Assembly: GCA_028712075.1 (NCBI GenBank)
Contig: JAQTQX010000004.1
Location: 62,001 to 126,000 of the forward strand
Reading direction: 5' to 3'
Length of the DNA stretch: 64,000 nucleotides
DNA from: Desulfuromonadaceae bacterium
GTDB taxonomy: Bacteria > Desulfobacterota > Desulfuromonadia > Geobacterales > Pseudopelobacteraceae
Shown: piece by piece, positions 1 through 8,941 of the stretch
Layout of the letters: the number at the start of each line of letters is the position of its first letter
Position numbering within the stretch: the stretch's first letter is position 1
Position numbers and translations under genes: made by a program
The notes under the pieces: model-generated
What the model was told of the DNA's origin: nothing
What the model saw: only the letters and a program-made list of their open reading frames with translations
Database searches by the model: none

Positions 1-19
1 ACCAGACTTGCACTGCCAT
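1..19 (-). CDS. 5' end of an unidentified phage-element gene (partial)
   Basis: On the minus strand a GGGAGG ribosome binding site is followed, eight bases later, by an ATG (bases 19-17) reading Met-Ala-Val-Gln-Val-Trp before the window ends. The gene follows the same strand as the rest of the element and the 79-aa gene immediately upstream. Only six codons are visible, so no function can be given. Confidence 0.55.
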
Positions 20-76
20 GGTATTTTCCTCCCTTTAGTGTATTTTGGGGTGTCCACTAAGTGAGTGCTCCTTTCC

Positions 77-316
77 TCAGGCATTGCCCTTGGTAAGAAA
101 TGTTTCGTAGATCGCTTCCTGAAGTGCATCCTTGCTGGCCTGTTCCATGTCTGACAATAGAGACTCAACGGCAGCCTTAGCGGCAACAGCTAGCGCAAGA
201 ACCTCATCCGGATAAAAGTGTCCATGACACTCTTGTGCCTTGGTGATAAGTTCCGCCAGGGTATCGAGCTGAGGGCTCCTGCTTTCCGCTTCTCTGAGTT
301 GGTGAAGGTCTCCCAT
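77..316 (-). CDS. Small hypothetical protein, 79 aa, phage-like element
   Basis: I do not recognise this protein. It is soluble, largely helical and alanine/glutamate/leucine rich in its second half, with no cysteine pair and no membrane segment. An AAGGA Shine-Dalgarno sequence sits about eight bases before the ATG. It lies downstream of the giant polyvalent gene, on the same strand, in what should be the late or structural part of the element. Its position suggests an accessory virion or lysis-region protein, but nothing in the sequence proves this. Confidence 0.55.
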   Translation of the reverse strand: MGDLHQLREAESRSPQLDTLAELITKAQECHGHFYPDEVLALAVAAKAAVESLLSDMEQASKDALQEAIYETFLTKGNA

Positions 317-334
317 AACAATATCCTTTCTAAG

Positions 335-399
335 AGGGGGCGTAGAATTACCGCCCCCTTAACTATCTGATTAAAGAGATCGGCTTAAAAATAAGCCGG
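335..399. repeat. Two small hairpins between element genes
   Basis: Bases 335-342 and 352-359 form a perfect 8-bp G/C-rich inverted repeat. Bases 381-387 and 392-398 form a 7-bp inverted repeat around an A-rich loop. Neither is followed by a convincing U-run on the minus strand, so they may be processing or weak termination structures rather than classical terminators. Confidence 0.4.
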
Positions 400-407
400 A
401 CTTGCGT

Positions 408-651
408 TTACTGTTTGTTTCTCCTGATGTAAGCGTCGTACCTGTTATCCCAGGGATCTTCACCTTTGTACAGACTTGGAGGTGTACCCACTCGAAAGGT
501 TGCCCTAGCCTCCCGCGCGTGTTTCATAGCAATAGCCAACTCGGTTTCTTCTGTCGCTCGGGATAATGCGGTCTCATGACTAAGACCTTTATCAAGGTAT
601 TCTTCATATTTCCTCTTGAAGGCTCGGTCTTGCTCTGTTGTTTTCGCCCAT
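408..651 (-). pseudogene. Frame-disrupted small gene downstream of the giant protein
   Basis: An AAAGGAG Shine-Dalgarno precedes an ATG at 651-649, but that frame closes after 15 codons. The coding-like frame is offset by one base: it is open from the codon after the giant gene's TAA (705) to a stop at 408, 98 codons without a usable start near its beginning. It contains a charged helical stretch and a Lys/Arg-rich end (YDAYIRRNKQ). The simplest reading is a one-base insertion or two-base deletion near 620-645 in a gene of about 80 codons. Alternatives are stop-codon readthrough from the giant gene, since the long frame is in phase with it, or initiation at the internal ATG (527). I do not recognise the family. 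Confidence 0.45.
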
Positions 652-704
652 ACTGTTACTCCTTTTGTCGCTAGAATTCGGCCTTGAGGCCGTTTGACTG
701 TGGT

Positions 705-3700
705 TTACTGTGAGGTGTACACTTGCCGGTACCAATCAATTCCCCTGGTCAACGTTTCCAGATCCTGAGCAGAAAGCGACTGCCTGAACTTTGCTCGCTC
801 ACTAAGCGGTAACATTGCCATCGGGTGAGCTTTACCGATGCTTTTACCTATCCCTTGCAGCGTCCCGCCTGCTGCAAGATATTCGTCCTTATACTTTCCC
901 GCTGCTTCAGCATCGCCATAACGCAATGCCTGCTTGTAGTAGTACAGGGCATTGCTGCGGCTTGTCGGTTCAGCTGCCACGGGTTCTTTGCCCGATTTTT
1001 CCAGGTGCTTTATTGCCAGCCGCCGAATATTGTTATAAGCCGCTTCTCCTGGATCATTTTCGTATAGGTACAAGCCTTTCAGGCTATCCAGGTACCCGCG
1101 TGAAGGTTTGCCTTTCATGGCCTTGTATTCGTTTTCCAGTGCCAGAAAACGGGCCGCATGCTCTACTTTGTCGCGGATCGGTACCGGCTTGGTAATATCC
1201 GGATAGATTGACTTGCCGGTAATCAGTTCACCGGCAAGCTTGAAGAAGGGCGCTGAAGCGTTGGCCAGTTTGTTGGGCGTTGCCATAAGCATCTTCTTGG
1301 CCAGTTCACCTGATTCCATTTCGCCGTTTTTGAGCTTACGCAATGTTTCCGGATAATCCTCAAGGCCAAACCATGCCAGGGCATCAGGAAAGGCACCTTG
1401 AAAGCGGGCCGTCATAATATTACCATTGGTTTTGGTACCCAGAATCACATGAAGTTGCTGCTGGTCAGATTCGTTCAGAAGATCCTCTTCATCAGGATGC
1501 ACCAGATGATTGAATGCGCTGACAGTCGCAAACAGCACCTGAGTCAGCATAACCTTTTCTGCTATACCAAGAACTGCGCCTGCAACCTTGCGAGTCCCTA
1601 CGCCTGCCATGCGTGCGGCAGTGCTGCCTGCTTCACCTTTGGTTGCTGCATTCTGAAACAGCCGGTAATAACGAGGGGCGTTGATCTCCATCCAGGAAAA
1701 GAACGGAATGAACCGGGTCCGGATCTTCTCGCCATGAGCTGAAAGGTTCCCGTAATCGCCCAGGAGCTCGCGACTCAATTTAGCGGCCTTATCCTTAACA
1801 TCAATCAAGGCGTCAATCTCGCTCGGTTTGCTGGCCCAATATACCTTCTTTCCCTTTTCAAGCAGCTCTTTGGCTCTGAGGTATGCCGCTTCACGTAACA
1901 GCCCTTCACGAAGCTGAGACAGCCCGGACACCCAATAGAAATATTTTTGAATAATGTTTGGCGGCGCAAGCTTGGAAAGATCACCAGAACGCAAGGCAGC
2001 GATAAATTTTTGTTGGCGTTCTGCATCGCTCAGACGGGAAAAGCCTGGCAGCTTGTTGATATCGGGTATTTCATTGATACTGATCCCGGAATCAATGACG
2101 CCACGATCAAGCATGTCAATTTCATCTTTAGTCATGGCCCGGCCTGCTTTCCTACTCCAGGCGTTTTTCCATGCGGTGTTGAAATGCTTGATAACAATGC
2201 CAGGATCTGCAGCAACAGCTGCGTCAAGATCCCCGCTCATGTTGTTCAGGTTGTATTTGATTGCCCTACGTGGTGAAAGAAGCGTCCAGATCTTCCAGGC
2301 TCCCAACATTTTCTGATTAACGGTGTCGAGCGTGGCGCTTTCTCGGTCGGTTCTGAGACTGTCCAGGGTTTTAGCAAGGCCCTTCGGAATCACTACTTCG
2401 GTTTTCTTGCCGCCCATTATGGTGACTTCTTTGAACTTCTTGGCAATGTCGGCAAAGTTCGGATTCTCGGCAAGGAACTTGGTGACGATCTGCTCCGGAA
2501 GCGTTTGGCCGCGATAGAATATGCTGCCCCGTTCCGGTTGCCATACGGTATGAGTTTCCGGAATCAGGTCTTTCCACTCAGCGCCTTCTTTCTTGGCCTG
2601 CGCCTTCAGTTCAGGCACCAGGTCATTCAGCTTCAGCACTTCATCAAGGGTTTTCTTGGTAGCCAGCTCCTTCAAGCCCTGGCTGAATACTTCAAATTCG
2701 GCTTCGAGAAAGTTTGAATTGATATCAAGCTCGCTCCCCTGCCGCCCCTTTTGCCAGCCACGCTGCTTGTTGCGAACGTCCCCAGCCGTTGACACCCCGG
2801 CCCACCTGCGGGCGTTGGCATACTCAAGCACCTGGTGCCGGAAATATGTGGTGTTGATATCATCAGAATGATACTTGCCGGTTTTTTGATAGTGCGGAAG
2901 CGCATCCGGCTTAAGCACCGATTCAACCGGCAGCAGGTCATTATCAACCAGATCCATGACCAGGGCCTTATTGACATCTGCCCGGCGCCTGATTGCTGCC
3001 ATAATATCAGAATTGGCAGAAACAATTTTTGACACTGCGGCATGATCAGTCTGCAATGATTCCAGCGTGTAGCCGAAAGGCAAGCCGCGCCCCTTGTCAG
3101 CTTCATTCATGAGGTCGTCAAGAATAACCTTGCGGGTGAAAATATCCATCTTCTTGGGGCCGAATGTAGCAGTCAACGCATGCAGGTATTCTGCTGTTTT
3201 TGCCTTTACTGCCACGGCAGAGGATTCGAAGCGACGCAAGATATCTGCTGTGCGCTTATCAGCAAAACTGGAATCTTCCAATTCCGGAAAGTGGCGGGTT
3301 TCGGAAAGCATCCGGTGAATGAATGCCTTTGTCCGCTCCAAAAGGCTGGGGCCATCAGAAAGGCCGTTGGCAGCTTTCCAGCGCTGTTCAACCTGGGGAT
3401 CCACAGAAGAGAAATTTCCGGACTTGTCAATATGCTGCTGCGGGATCTTTACCGTATCGTCACGTTTTACGCCGGGCTTCACAGCAAGGCCGATATCCGG
3501 GGAACCTTCAGGGTAAACGCTGTTTAGGGTTTCGGCTGCTTTCTGGCGGGCGGCCTCGTTAGTTTGACTCACCTTTTTGGGTGAAGCAAAAGGCTTCTTG
3601 GTGTTATCTTCTTTCAGCCACTGTTTGAACTGTTCAACCGATACTTCTGATATTGTGCCAATACGTTGCGGGCCGGTCTTGTCATAATTCATCAGGTACC

Positions 3701-6374
3701 CGTCACGTGCAGCTGCTGGGGAACCAAAACCAATCATCACTTTGCTTTCATCATACGCGCCGGTTTTGGGGTTCACCTGGTCAACCACATACACCTTGCC
3801 GCTCTGATCATCACGCCCGATAAATACGTCAAGATGATCTTTGTCAGCACCGAGCACGCCTTTGATATACCCGTAATGGTGCGCAAGCTCTGTTTCCCAT
3901 GCCCGCCCGGTTTCATCAACACCTTTACGCAACGAGCCTGCCGGGTTCTCAATGGAGATATTGAGGCCGTGCAGGTTGACGTGTCCCTTCTTGTAGTTGC
4001 CCGCCTCGATCTGTGCCTGTGTCGGTTCTGGAATGTTGTTGTGTGGAGATGTTGCGGCTTCATGTGCGGCCGCATCAAGAGGGGTATTGATAGCCTTCAC
4101 GTCCCTTGAACTTTTGGAAGGGAAAACAACAACCTCGTCAGCAGGGACATACTCCCCGGTTCTTGGGTTAAGTGACTCCCGCAGAACTATTCCATCGTAT
4201 CCTTGATCAATAAGAATATCAGTTATTTGCTTTTGTCGTCGGATCTCAGCATCATTTATTGACTCTCCCGGCCTAACCTGAAGCGGATTCCGTTCTGTTT
4301 CGGGGAGTACGTTGAAAACAGTGTCCAGCGATTCCGCATAAAATGGTTTATTCAGTACGATGTCATGTGCTGTGACTTTGCCTGGTGCGTCAGAAAAATC
4401 TTCAGCATAGCTTTTGGCAATATCTTTCTCAGAAGAGAAATAGACACCTTTACCGATTCCACCAGAATGCAGCGGGTCTCTGTCTGCAGTTCCCCGGTAT
4501 AGCGTTTTCTTGTAAGGAACTATATTTAAGTCACCTTTTTCCGATCCTACTGAGTTTGTAATGCGGGATTTTCCCGCATTACTACTTGGAAATTTGAAAG
4601 GGTCGTCCGGATTTACAGCTTCAGAATTTATTTTCTTCTGCTTCCCGTCTGCATCCTTCAGTGTGCCACGGTCAAAATTGATTGCCTGTTCGTGATTCAG
4701 ATCAAACGTAACTCCATCTTTAAGGGTAACACCATCAGGTGAAACTTCAGTGACTTTGAAAACCTCGCCGTTCCTTTTCAGGGTGTCGCCTTCGTCCAGG
4801 TGATAGGCCGGGACTTCTGCAGGCTTGGCCCGTTCGGTAAGGATCATGTTTGTTTCCTGCTGCCGCTTGGCCTGGTGCAGATCCTCAACCATGATACGCT
4901 GATTTGCTGTTACGCCTTCACCGTTGATAATATTGTCAATGGCGCTGATAACCTGCTTTTTGCTGTAGCCCTTATCTTGAAAATACTCCGGGAAGGAACT
5001 TCCCCATGATACGGTTGTTGCACCTGGGGCCTGCTCATTGTAGATACTGGCTCGGCCTCCGGCTTCTCCGTCGCTAATGTCCTGACGCACCGCTTCAAGT
5101 GTGCGCTGCTGGGAAGGATTCAGCTTGACGTCAAAGATTTCTTGCCCGCCGCGTTTTCTGGTTGTGGCTGTGAACTGCTCAACCTTGCCGGGCTTAGTAA
5201 CTGAGGGGGCGACTGTCTCGATTTCTGAAACCGGCACATAACCGGAATTGTCCTTTTCAGAAATAGGGCTTGTTTTTATCGGTATATTTGTGTTCCCCGA
5301 AATTGGGGAGATCAAATTATCTTGCTGATCCACAAACCGATAGCGGGCTTCTGGTGTTTTTACCTGAACCGGTTCAGTAGAGATCTGATCAATCAGAGGT
5401 TCATTTGCTGCAGGTAATACGGCTGCAGCGCTTGTGCCTCTCTCCTGTGCCGCCCGGTACTGCTTCAACAAACTATCCTGGAACTGCGCATCACTGACGC
5501 CGGTATTCTGCATCAAGCCGCGTTGGCCTGATTGCCATAATGATTTGTTGTGCTGAACGGCTTGGTCAAGCTCAGTCGGTTCTTTTGGCGCAACTTCATC
5601 AACAAAGCGAAAGCGCCCCCCTGAATTTTCAGGAGTGTTACTTTCCGGGACAATCGATTCTTGTGCACGGCTGGCAAGATCACGGGCAATATCAGGCTGA
5701 ACGCCTTCCTTGATAAGGTTCTTCCGGATTATCTCCGCTTTTCCTCCACCATTCACTGATAGCAGAGTTCCTGTTATGGCGCTGGCTGCTACATCCTGGG
5801 GCTGAATGCCTCCTTCCGTCATTGCCTGTTCTGCCGCTGTCTGGACACCCATTGTCGAACCCATTGCAGCTGCTTTTGGTAAAGCCGATATGCCTGTGTT
5901 CTCGATACCGTGAAAGACTTTCCCAATACCGAGACGCTTCACACCTTCAATCGCTGCTTTTTCAAGGGCGCCAGGTGCGCCGCCTTCTCGATATCCTTCA
6001 GCGGCCCCTTTGGCGGCAGCATACGGAACGTTCCCCATGAACTCAGCCACGCCGGCAGGGGCAGCGCCGATACCCTGATATATTTTGGCGGGTAGTCCCG
6101 AAGATCCAGCCGCTTCAGCTTTGTCGCCCCAATAGTGCGCACCTTCTTTGTAAATCGAGCTATCAAGGCCAAAAGCATCATTGATAGAGTCAAGGGATTC
6201 ATTAACACCCTGGGCCATACGTGAACCAGCACCGATGATCGTATCGGCAGCGCTTTCAAGCATTCCCTTCGGTTTGGCATGAATTGGGGGATTTTGAAGC
6301 TGATTGTCGTCAATGAAGCGGAATCTTGGTGCAGGGGCCCGCTGTGCAGCATCATCAATAAAGGAAAAGGCCAT
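705..6374 (-). CDS. Giant phage polyvalent protein, 1889 aa (ART-like and pyrophosphatase-like domains)
   Basis: This is a very large soluble protein of the phage 'polyvalent protein' class, thought to be delivered into the host with the genome. The ATG at 6374 is chosen because it lies one base after the stop of the preceding gene. Short motifs FSFIDD, FRFIDD, FRFVDE and YRFVDQ recur at residues about 3, 18, 255 and 345. Residues about 622-765 look like an ADP-ribosyltransferase: LYRGT, GKGVYFSS, GYDGIVLRE, then DEVVVFPS. Residues about 782-925 look like the inorganic-pyrophosphatase-like domain of polyvalent proteins: GHVNLHGLNISIENPAG, HHYGYIKG, DHLDVFIG. The remaining 960 residues are helical with one weakly hydrophobic stretch (MLTQVLFATVSAF). 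Being last of three consecutive genes of rising size suggests a T7 gp16-like ejection role. I see no transglycosylase motif. Domain calls rest on motif recognition only. Confidence 0.75.
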   Translation of the reverse strand: MAFSFIDDAAQRAPAPRFRFIDDNQLQNPPIHAKPKGMLESAADTIIGAGSRMAQGVNESLDSINDAFGLDSSIYKEGAHYWGDKAEAAGSSGLPAKIYQGIGAAPAGVAEFMGNVPYAAAKGAAEGYREGGAPGALEKAAIEGVKRLGIGKVFHGIENTGISALPKAAAMGSTMGVQTAAEQAMTEGGIQPQDVAASAITGTLLSVNGGGKAEIIRKNLIKEGVQPDIARDLASRAQESIVPESNTPENSGGRFRFVDEVAPKEPTELDQAVQHNKSLWQSGQRGLMQNTGVSDAQFQDSLLKQYRAAQERGTSAAAVLPAANEPLIDQISTEPVQVKTPEARYRFVDQQDNLISPISGNTNIPIKTSPISEKDNSGYVPVSEIETVAPSVTKPGKVEQFTATTRKRGGQEIFDVKLNPSQQRTLEAVRQDISDGEAGGRASIYNEQAPGATTVSWGSSFPEYFQDKGYSKKQVISAIDNIINGEGVTANQRIMVEDLHQAKRQQETNMILTERAKPAEVPAYHLDEGDTLKRNGEVFKVTEVSPDGVTLKDGVTFDLNHEQAINFDRGTLKDADGKQKKINSEAVNPDDPFKFPSSNAGKSRITNSVGSEKGDLNIVPYKKTLYRGTADRDPLHSGGIGKGVYFSSEKDIAKSYAEDFSDAPGKVTAHDIVLNKPFYAESLDTVFNVLPETERNPLQVRPGESINDAEIRRQKQITDILIDQGYDGIVLRESLNPRTGEYVPADEVVVFPSKSSRDVKAINTPLDAAAHEAATSPHNNIPEPTQAQIEAGNYKKGHVNLHGLNISIENPAGSLRKGVDETGRAWETELAHHYGYIKGVLGADKDHLDVFIGRDDQSGKVYVVDQVNPKTGAYDESKVMIGFGSPAAARDGYLMNYDKTGPQRIGTISEVSVEQFKQWLKEDNTKKPFASPKKVSQTNEAARQKAAETLNSVYPEGSPDIGLAVKPGVKRDDTVKIPQQHIDKSGNFSSVDPQVEQRWKAANGLSDGPSLLERTKAFIHRMLSETRHFPELEDSSFADKRTADILRRFESSAVAVKAKTAEYLHALTATFGPKKMDIFTRKVILDDLMNEADKGRGLPFGYTLESLQTDHAAVSKIVSANSDIMAAIRRRADVNKALVMDLVDNDLLPVESVLKPDALPHYQKTGKYHSDDINTTYFRHQVLEYANARRWAGVSTAGDVRNKQRGWQKGRQGSELDINSNFLEAEFEVFSQGLKELATKKTLDEVLKLNDLVPELKAQAKKEGAEWKDLIPETHTVWQPERGSIFYRGQTLPEQIVTKFLAENPNFADIAKKFKEVTIMGGKKTEVVIPKGLAKTLDSLRTDRESATLDTVNQKMLGAWKIWTLLSPRRAIKYNLNNMSGDLDAAVAADPGIVIKHFNTAWKNAWSRKAGRAMTKDEIDMLDRGVIDSGISINEIPDINKLPGFSRLSDAERQQKFIAALRSGDLSKLAPPNIIQKYFYWVSGLSQLREGLLREAAYLRAKELLEKGKKVYWASKPSEIDALIDVKDKAAKLSRELLGDYGNLSAHGEKIRTRFIPFFSWMEINAPRYYRLFQNAATKGEAGSTAARMAGVGTRKVAGAVLGIAEKVMLTQVLFATVSAFNHLVHPDEEDLLNESDQQQLHVILGTKTNGNIMTARFQGAFPDALAWFGLEDYPETLRKLKNGEMESGELAKKMLMATPNKLANASAPFFKLAGELITGKSIYPDITKPVPIRDKVEHAARFLALENEYKAMKGKPSRGYLDSLKGLYLYENDPGEAAYNNIRRLAIKHLEKSGKEPVAAEPTSRSNALYYYKQALRYGDAEAAGKYKDEYLAAGGTLQGIGKSIGKAHPMAMLPLSERAKFRQSLSAQDLETLTRGIDWYRQVYTSQ

Positions 6375-6375
6375 G

Positions 6376-7977
6376 TCAATGCACCTCCAACCACTGAGAT
6401 CCGTTTGAGCGGTATTTCTTGCCGGTTGTGTCGTCCTGAATAAGTCGGCCTGCGTGCTGTTTCGCTGGCGGCATAACATCCATAATGCTTGGCTGCTGTG
6501 TCGGTTTTGGACTGACAAAGTTGAAGCCGCTGCCGGGCTTAACGGTTGATTTAAGTTGCTTAATTTCAAGGTTAATTGCGGGAACACTGGGCTTTATACC
6601 TAAGAGCTTTGCAGTCGCGCCTTGTTTTTCTGTAAGGTTTTTAATTGCCCTTTCTTTGATAGAATCTTCTTCCTCCCTGCTGAATGGCCGGTTTGGTAAC
6701 GGCTGTGGTTTTGCGCCCAATTCAGTAGCATCAGCGTTGAGCTGTTCAATCAGAGTAATTGATTCGTTAATTGATTCAGGATCACCGGTTTTCAAAGCGG
6801 CCTGATAGTCACGAACCGCATAATGTAACCGCCGGTTAATTTCGATTTTTGCTCTAACTCTATCTTTACCCGCCCCGGAGGCATCTTTCGGCGCATGCTT
6901 CGCCGTAGGTTTCCCCACCGGAATATCATACCTTTTGGACGCTGGGTTATACTGCATCGCCTGCTCCTGGTCATTACCGACACCAACTGTAACAACCTTG
7001 GGTGCATCTTCATTGGTTTTTGGATTAGACGCCAGCTCCTTTGTGCCGTCAGGAGAGAACGCTTTTGCCCCTTGTGACAGGATTAATGGGTCCTTGCCCT
7101 TGGTCTTTTTGTCCAGCATGGTCGTCGCCATATGCTGCACTACCGCAACCTGGGTTTCATACGGCAGCATTGCCAGCCACTTCATATCCTCTTCGGTCTT
7201 GAGCTCAACCGGACTTTTGCCACTCTGCTCTGCCGCATTCAAAACCGACAACCGCGACCCAGCCTTATGCAGGAACATATCCGACGTTACAACATTCACT
7301 TCATCATCCGGTTCATTGGTGCCTCGCTTGGTAAACGGCACCTCAAGCACGGCTGTTTTATCCTCCGGATCATGTGCCTCCAACATCGGCCGGACCTGCG
7401 CCTTGCCCCCCGCCGGCTTCACCACCTTATAACTGCTCAGGTTCCCGGTCAGCACATACTTCTTGCCGGTTGCCGGATCAGTAAACTCTTTGCCCGCCCG
7501 CCGTTGTGCCGCTTTGGCCAACCCCTCATCGTCAGCAAACTTCTGAAACTCCGGCGGAACGTCCGTCGGCTTCCACTCCTGGGCATACCCATCAGGCAGC
7601 TGGTCCAGCTGACCGGCCAGATTAGCCAAACCGGCAGCCGACTGCCGGGCCTGCTCGATTTCTGTCGGATCAAACGTATTTGGTATGCTGCTATCCTGTA
7701 GATTGACCTTGTGCACCATATCGCGCAGCCCTACTGCGAAACGCTCCCGGTCTTGTGCTTTGCGTTTGCCTTCATCAATAGCCAGTTCAGAAGCAGCCTG
7801 CGCCCGCTGATCAGCATTAACCGCCAGCTGCATACTCTGCTGCTGATAAGCAGAATCTCTCTCGGCTTTCTTTTCGTCCCGCTCGGCCTTCTTTTCCGCT
7901 TGATACATCCCGGTCAGCGACAGGTACGCGTCAAGGCCATCTTTTACCCAATTATTTGTTGTTGGTGCCATGCCCAT
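6376..7977 (-). CDS. Putative phage internal virion/ejection protein, 533 aa (gp15-like by position)
   Basis: I do not recognise this protein by sequence. Residues about 25-75 are strongly charged and Gln/Ala-rich (repeated AERDEKKAERD), predicting a coiled coil. The rest is soluble and Lys/Pro-rich, without membrane segments or enzyme motifs. GGGGAG lies seven bases before the ATG. The TGA is one base from the ATG of the giant gene, so the two are probably translationally coupled. Upstream is a 191-aa Ala/Gly-rich protein. The trio small/medium/giant resembles the podovirus gp14-gp15-gp16 ejection cassette; this is inferred from order and size, not homology. Confidence 0.6.
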   Translation of the reverse strand: MGMAPTTNNWVKDGLDAYLSLTGMYQAEKKAERDEKKAERDSAYQQQSMQLAVNADQRAQAASELAIDEGKRKAQDRERFAVGLRDMVHKVNLQDSSIPNTFDPTEIEQARQSAAGLANLAGQLDQLPDGYAQEWKPTDVPPEFQKFADDEGLAKAAQRRAGKEFTDPATGKKYVLTGNLSSYKVVKPAGGKAQVRPMLEAHDPEDKTAVLEVPFTKRGTNEPDDEVNVVTSDMFLHKAGSRLSVLNAAEQSGKSPVELKTEEDMKWLAMLPYETQVAVVQHMATTMLDKKTKGKDPLILSQGAKAFSPDGTKELASNPKTNEDAPKVVTVGVGNDQEQAMQYNPASKRYDIPVGKPTAKHAPKDASGAGKDRVRAKIEINRRLHYAVRDYQAALKTGDPESINESITLIEQLNADATELGAKPQPLPNRPFSREEEDSIKERAIKNLTEKQGATAKLLGIKPSVPAINLEIKQLKSTVKPGSGFNFVSPKPTQQPSIMDVMPPAKQHAGRLIQDDTTGKKYRSNGSQWLEVH

Positions 7978-8037
7978 GATAATCTCCCCCTACCAATTCG
8001 TTGTTGAGCCATGCCCATGATAATATCCCCTTACCAC
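7954..8037 (-). repeat. Imperfect 41-bp tandem duplication of a ribosome binding site and start codon
   Basis: The block around the start of the 533-aa gene is present twice with a 41-bp period (gccatgcccatgataat at 7967 and again at 8008). Each copy has a purine-rich Shine-Dalgarno and an ATG-GGC-ATG start. Only the proximal copy opens the long frame. The distal copy starts a short out-of-frame peptide of about 24 codons that overlaps the real start. A few substitutions and one indel separate the copies, so the duplication is not recent. Confidence 0.75.
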
Positions 8038-8606
8038 CAGTCAAACATTGACCCAAGTGCATACACGCCCAAACCCGCTGCAGCCGCCAAACCAACACCG
8101 GGAATAAGTGAAGCGGCTCCCATGGTAGAAGTAGCGCCGCTTGCTGCTGCCGTGCCTGCTGCTGCGGATCCTCCAACTGCGGCAGTCGTCCCGGTCGCTG
8201 CAGTCCCAGCCATTAAACCGGTGTCAGCCGCCAGAGCAGTGCCGCCGAACCCCAGGGTACTCGCTCCACCAGTAGCGGCTGCTCCCGACATGGTACTGCC
8301 ACCAACAGTACCGACAGCCCCGAGAGTTCCTGTGGACGCTCCCGCGCTGCCCGAAAGCATGCCTAAACTGCCAAGAGGAATGCCGCCCACCGTCAAACCG
8401 GTCGCCTCCGGGGCCATCGTTCCTATCCCTCTCGCCAAATACGAACCAATCCCCGCAGCCGTCGCATTACGTTGTTTCTCCGCAGACGCCGCTTGCTGCT
8501 TCACGGAATCATTTGTCATATTCCGTTGAGCTTCCAGCTGCGATGCCCCAACCAAACCATTAATAGCCGAATTCTGCATCCGCATGCCGGTTTCTATGAT
8601 ACCCAT
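8031..8606 (-). CDS. Ala/Gly/Thr-rich phage protein, 191 aa (gp14-like by position)
   Basis: The N-terminal 45 residues are amphipathic and Gln/Ala-rich. The following 130 residues are almost entirely Gly, Ala, Ser, Thr and Leu, ending in a hydrophobic segment (GLAAAAGLGVYALGSMFDWW). This is typical of small membrane-interacting phage ejection proteins such as T7 gp14, which is of similar length, but sequence homology cannot be claimed. GGGAGG precedes the ATG with ideal spacing. It is the first gene of the presumed ejection trio. Confidence 0.6.
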   Translation of the reverse strand: MGIIETGMRMQNSAINGLVGASQLEAQRNMTNDSVKQQAASAEKQRNATAAGIGSYLARGIGTMAPEATGLTVGGIPLGSLGMLSGSAGASTGTLGAVGTVGGSTMSGAAATGGASTLGFGGTALAADTGLMAGTAATGTTAAVGGSAAAGTAAASGATSTMGAASLIPGVGLAAAAGLGVYALGSMFDWW

Positions 8607-8666
8607 TAGATACCTCCCGTGGCTGCCGCTGGCAGCCCACCCATAGTAATTGATTTTTATCTGCTT

Positions 8667-8867
8667 TCACCAAGAGTCAAACAATCCGCCAATTAAGCAC
8701 ATTTCCTCGGTAGTGGTTTCAGTCTCCGAAGAAATGTTGTGAATATCCCGGTCAAAATCTTTGCGGAGTAATAGCGGTCTACTGATCGTTACCAAAGCGG
8801 CCCTCGCTTCCGGGACTTCTAATGCCTCACTATTGGGTGTTTCAGCCATATGGTTTACCGTTTCCAT
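8667..8867 (-). CDS. Small acidic hypothetical protein, 66 aa
   Basis: The ATG at 8867 follows AAGGGGG at four bases. A longer TTG-initiated form (from 8939) lacks a spaced ribosome binding site and was not chosen. The protein is acidic (SETETTTEE near the end) with no recognisable domain. It lies between the primase-helicase block and the presumed ejection genes, on the same strand. Function unknown. Confidence 0.5.
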   Translation of the reverse strand: METVNHMAETPNSEALEVPEARAALVTISRPLLLRKDFDRDIHNISSETETTTEEMCLIGGLFDSW

Positions 8868-8941
8868 TCTGCCCCCTTTTTTGTTGGAATATTTAAAACA
8901 ACCCTTTGCTGGTACCGTTCCTGCTTCCTTCTTTGCCAATC

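Noticed and set aside
6376-6587. 71-residue N-terminal extension of the giant polyvalent protein
   Set aside because: It lies inside the preceding gene in another frame, and the ATG at 6374 sits one base after that gene's stop.
8011-8529. Ala/Pro-rich plus-strand frame of 172 codons
   Set aside because: It is the mirror of the Ala/Gly-rich minus-strand phage protein; low complexity explains it.
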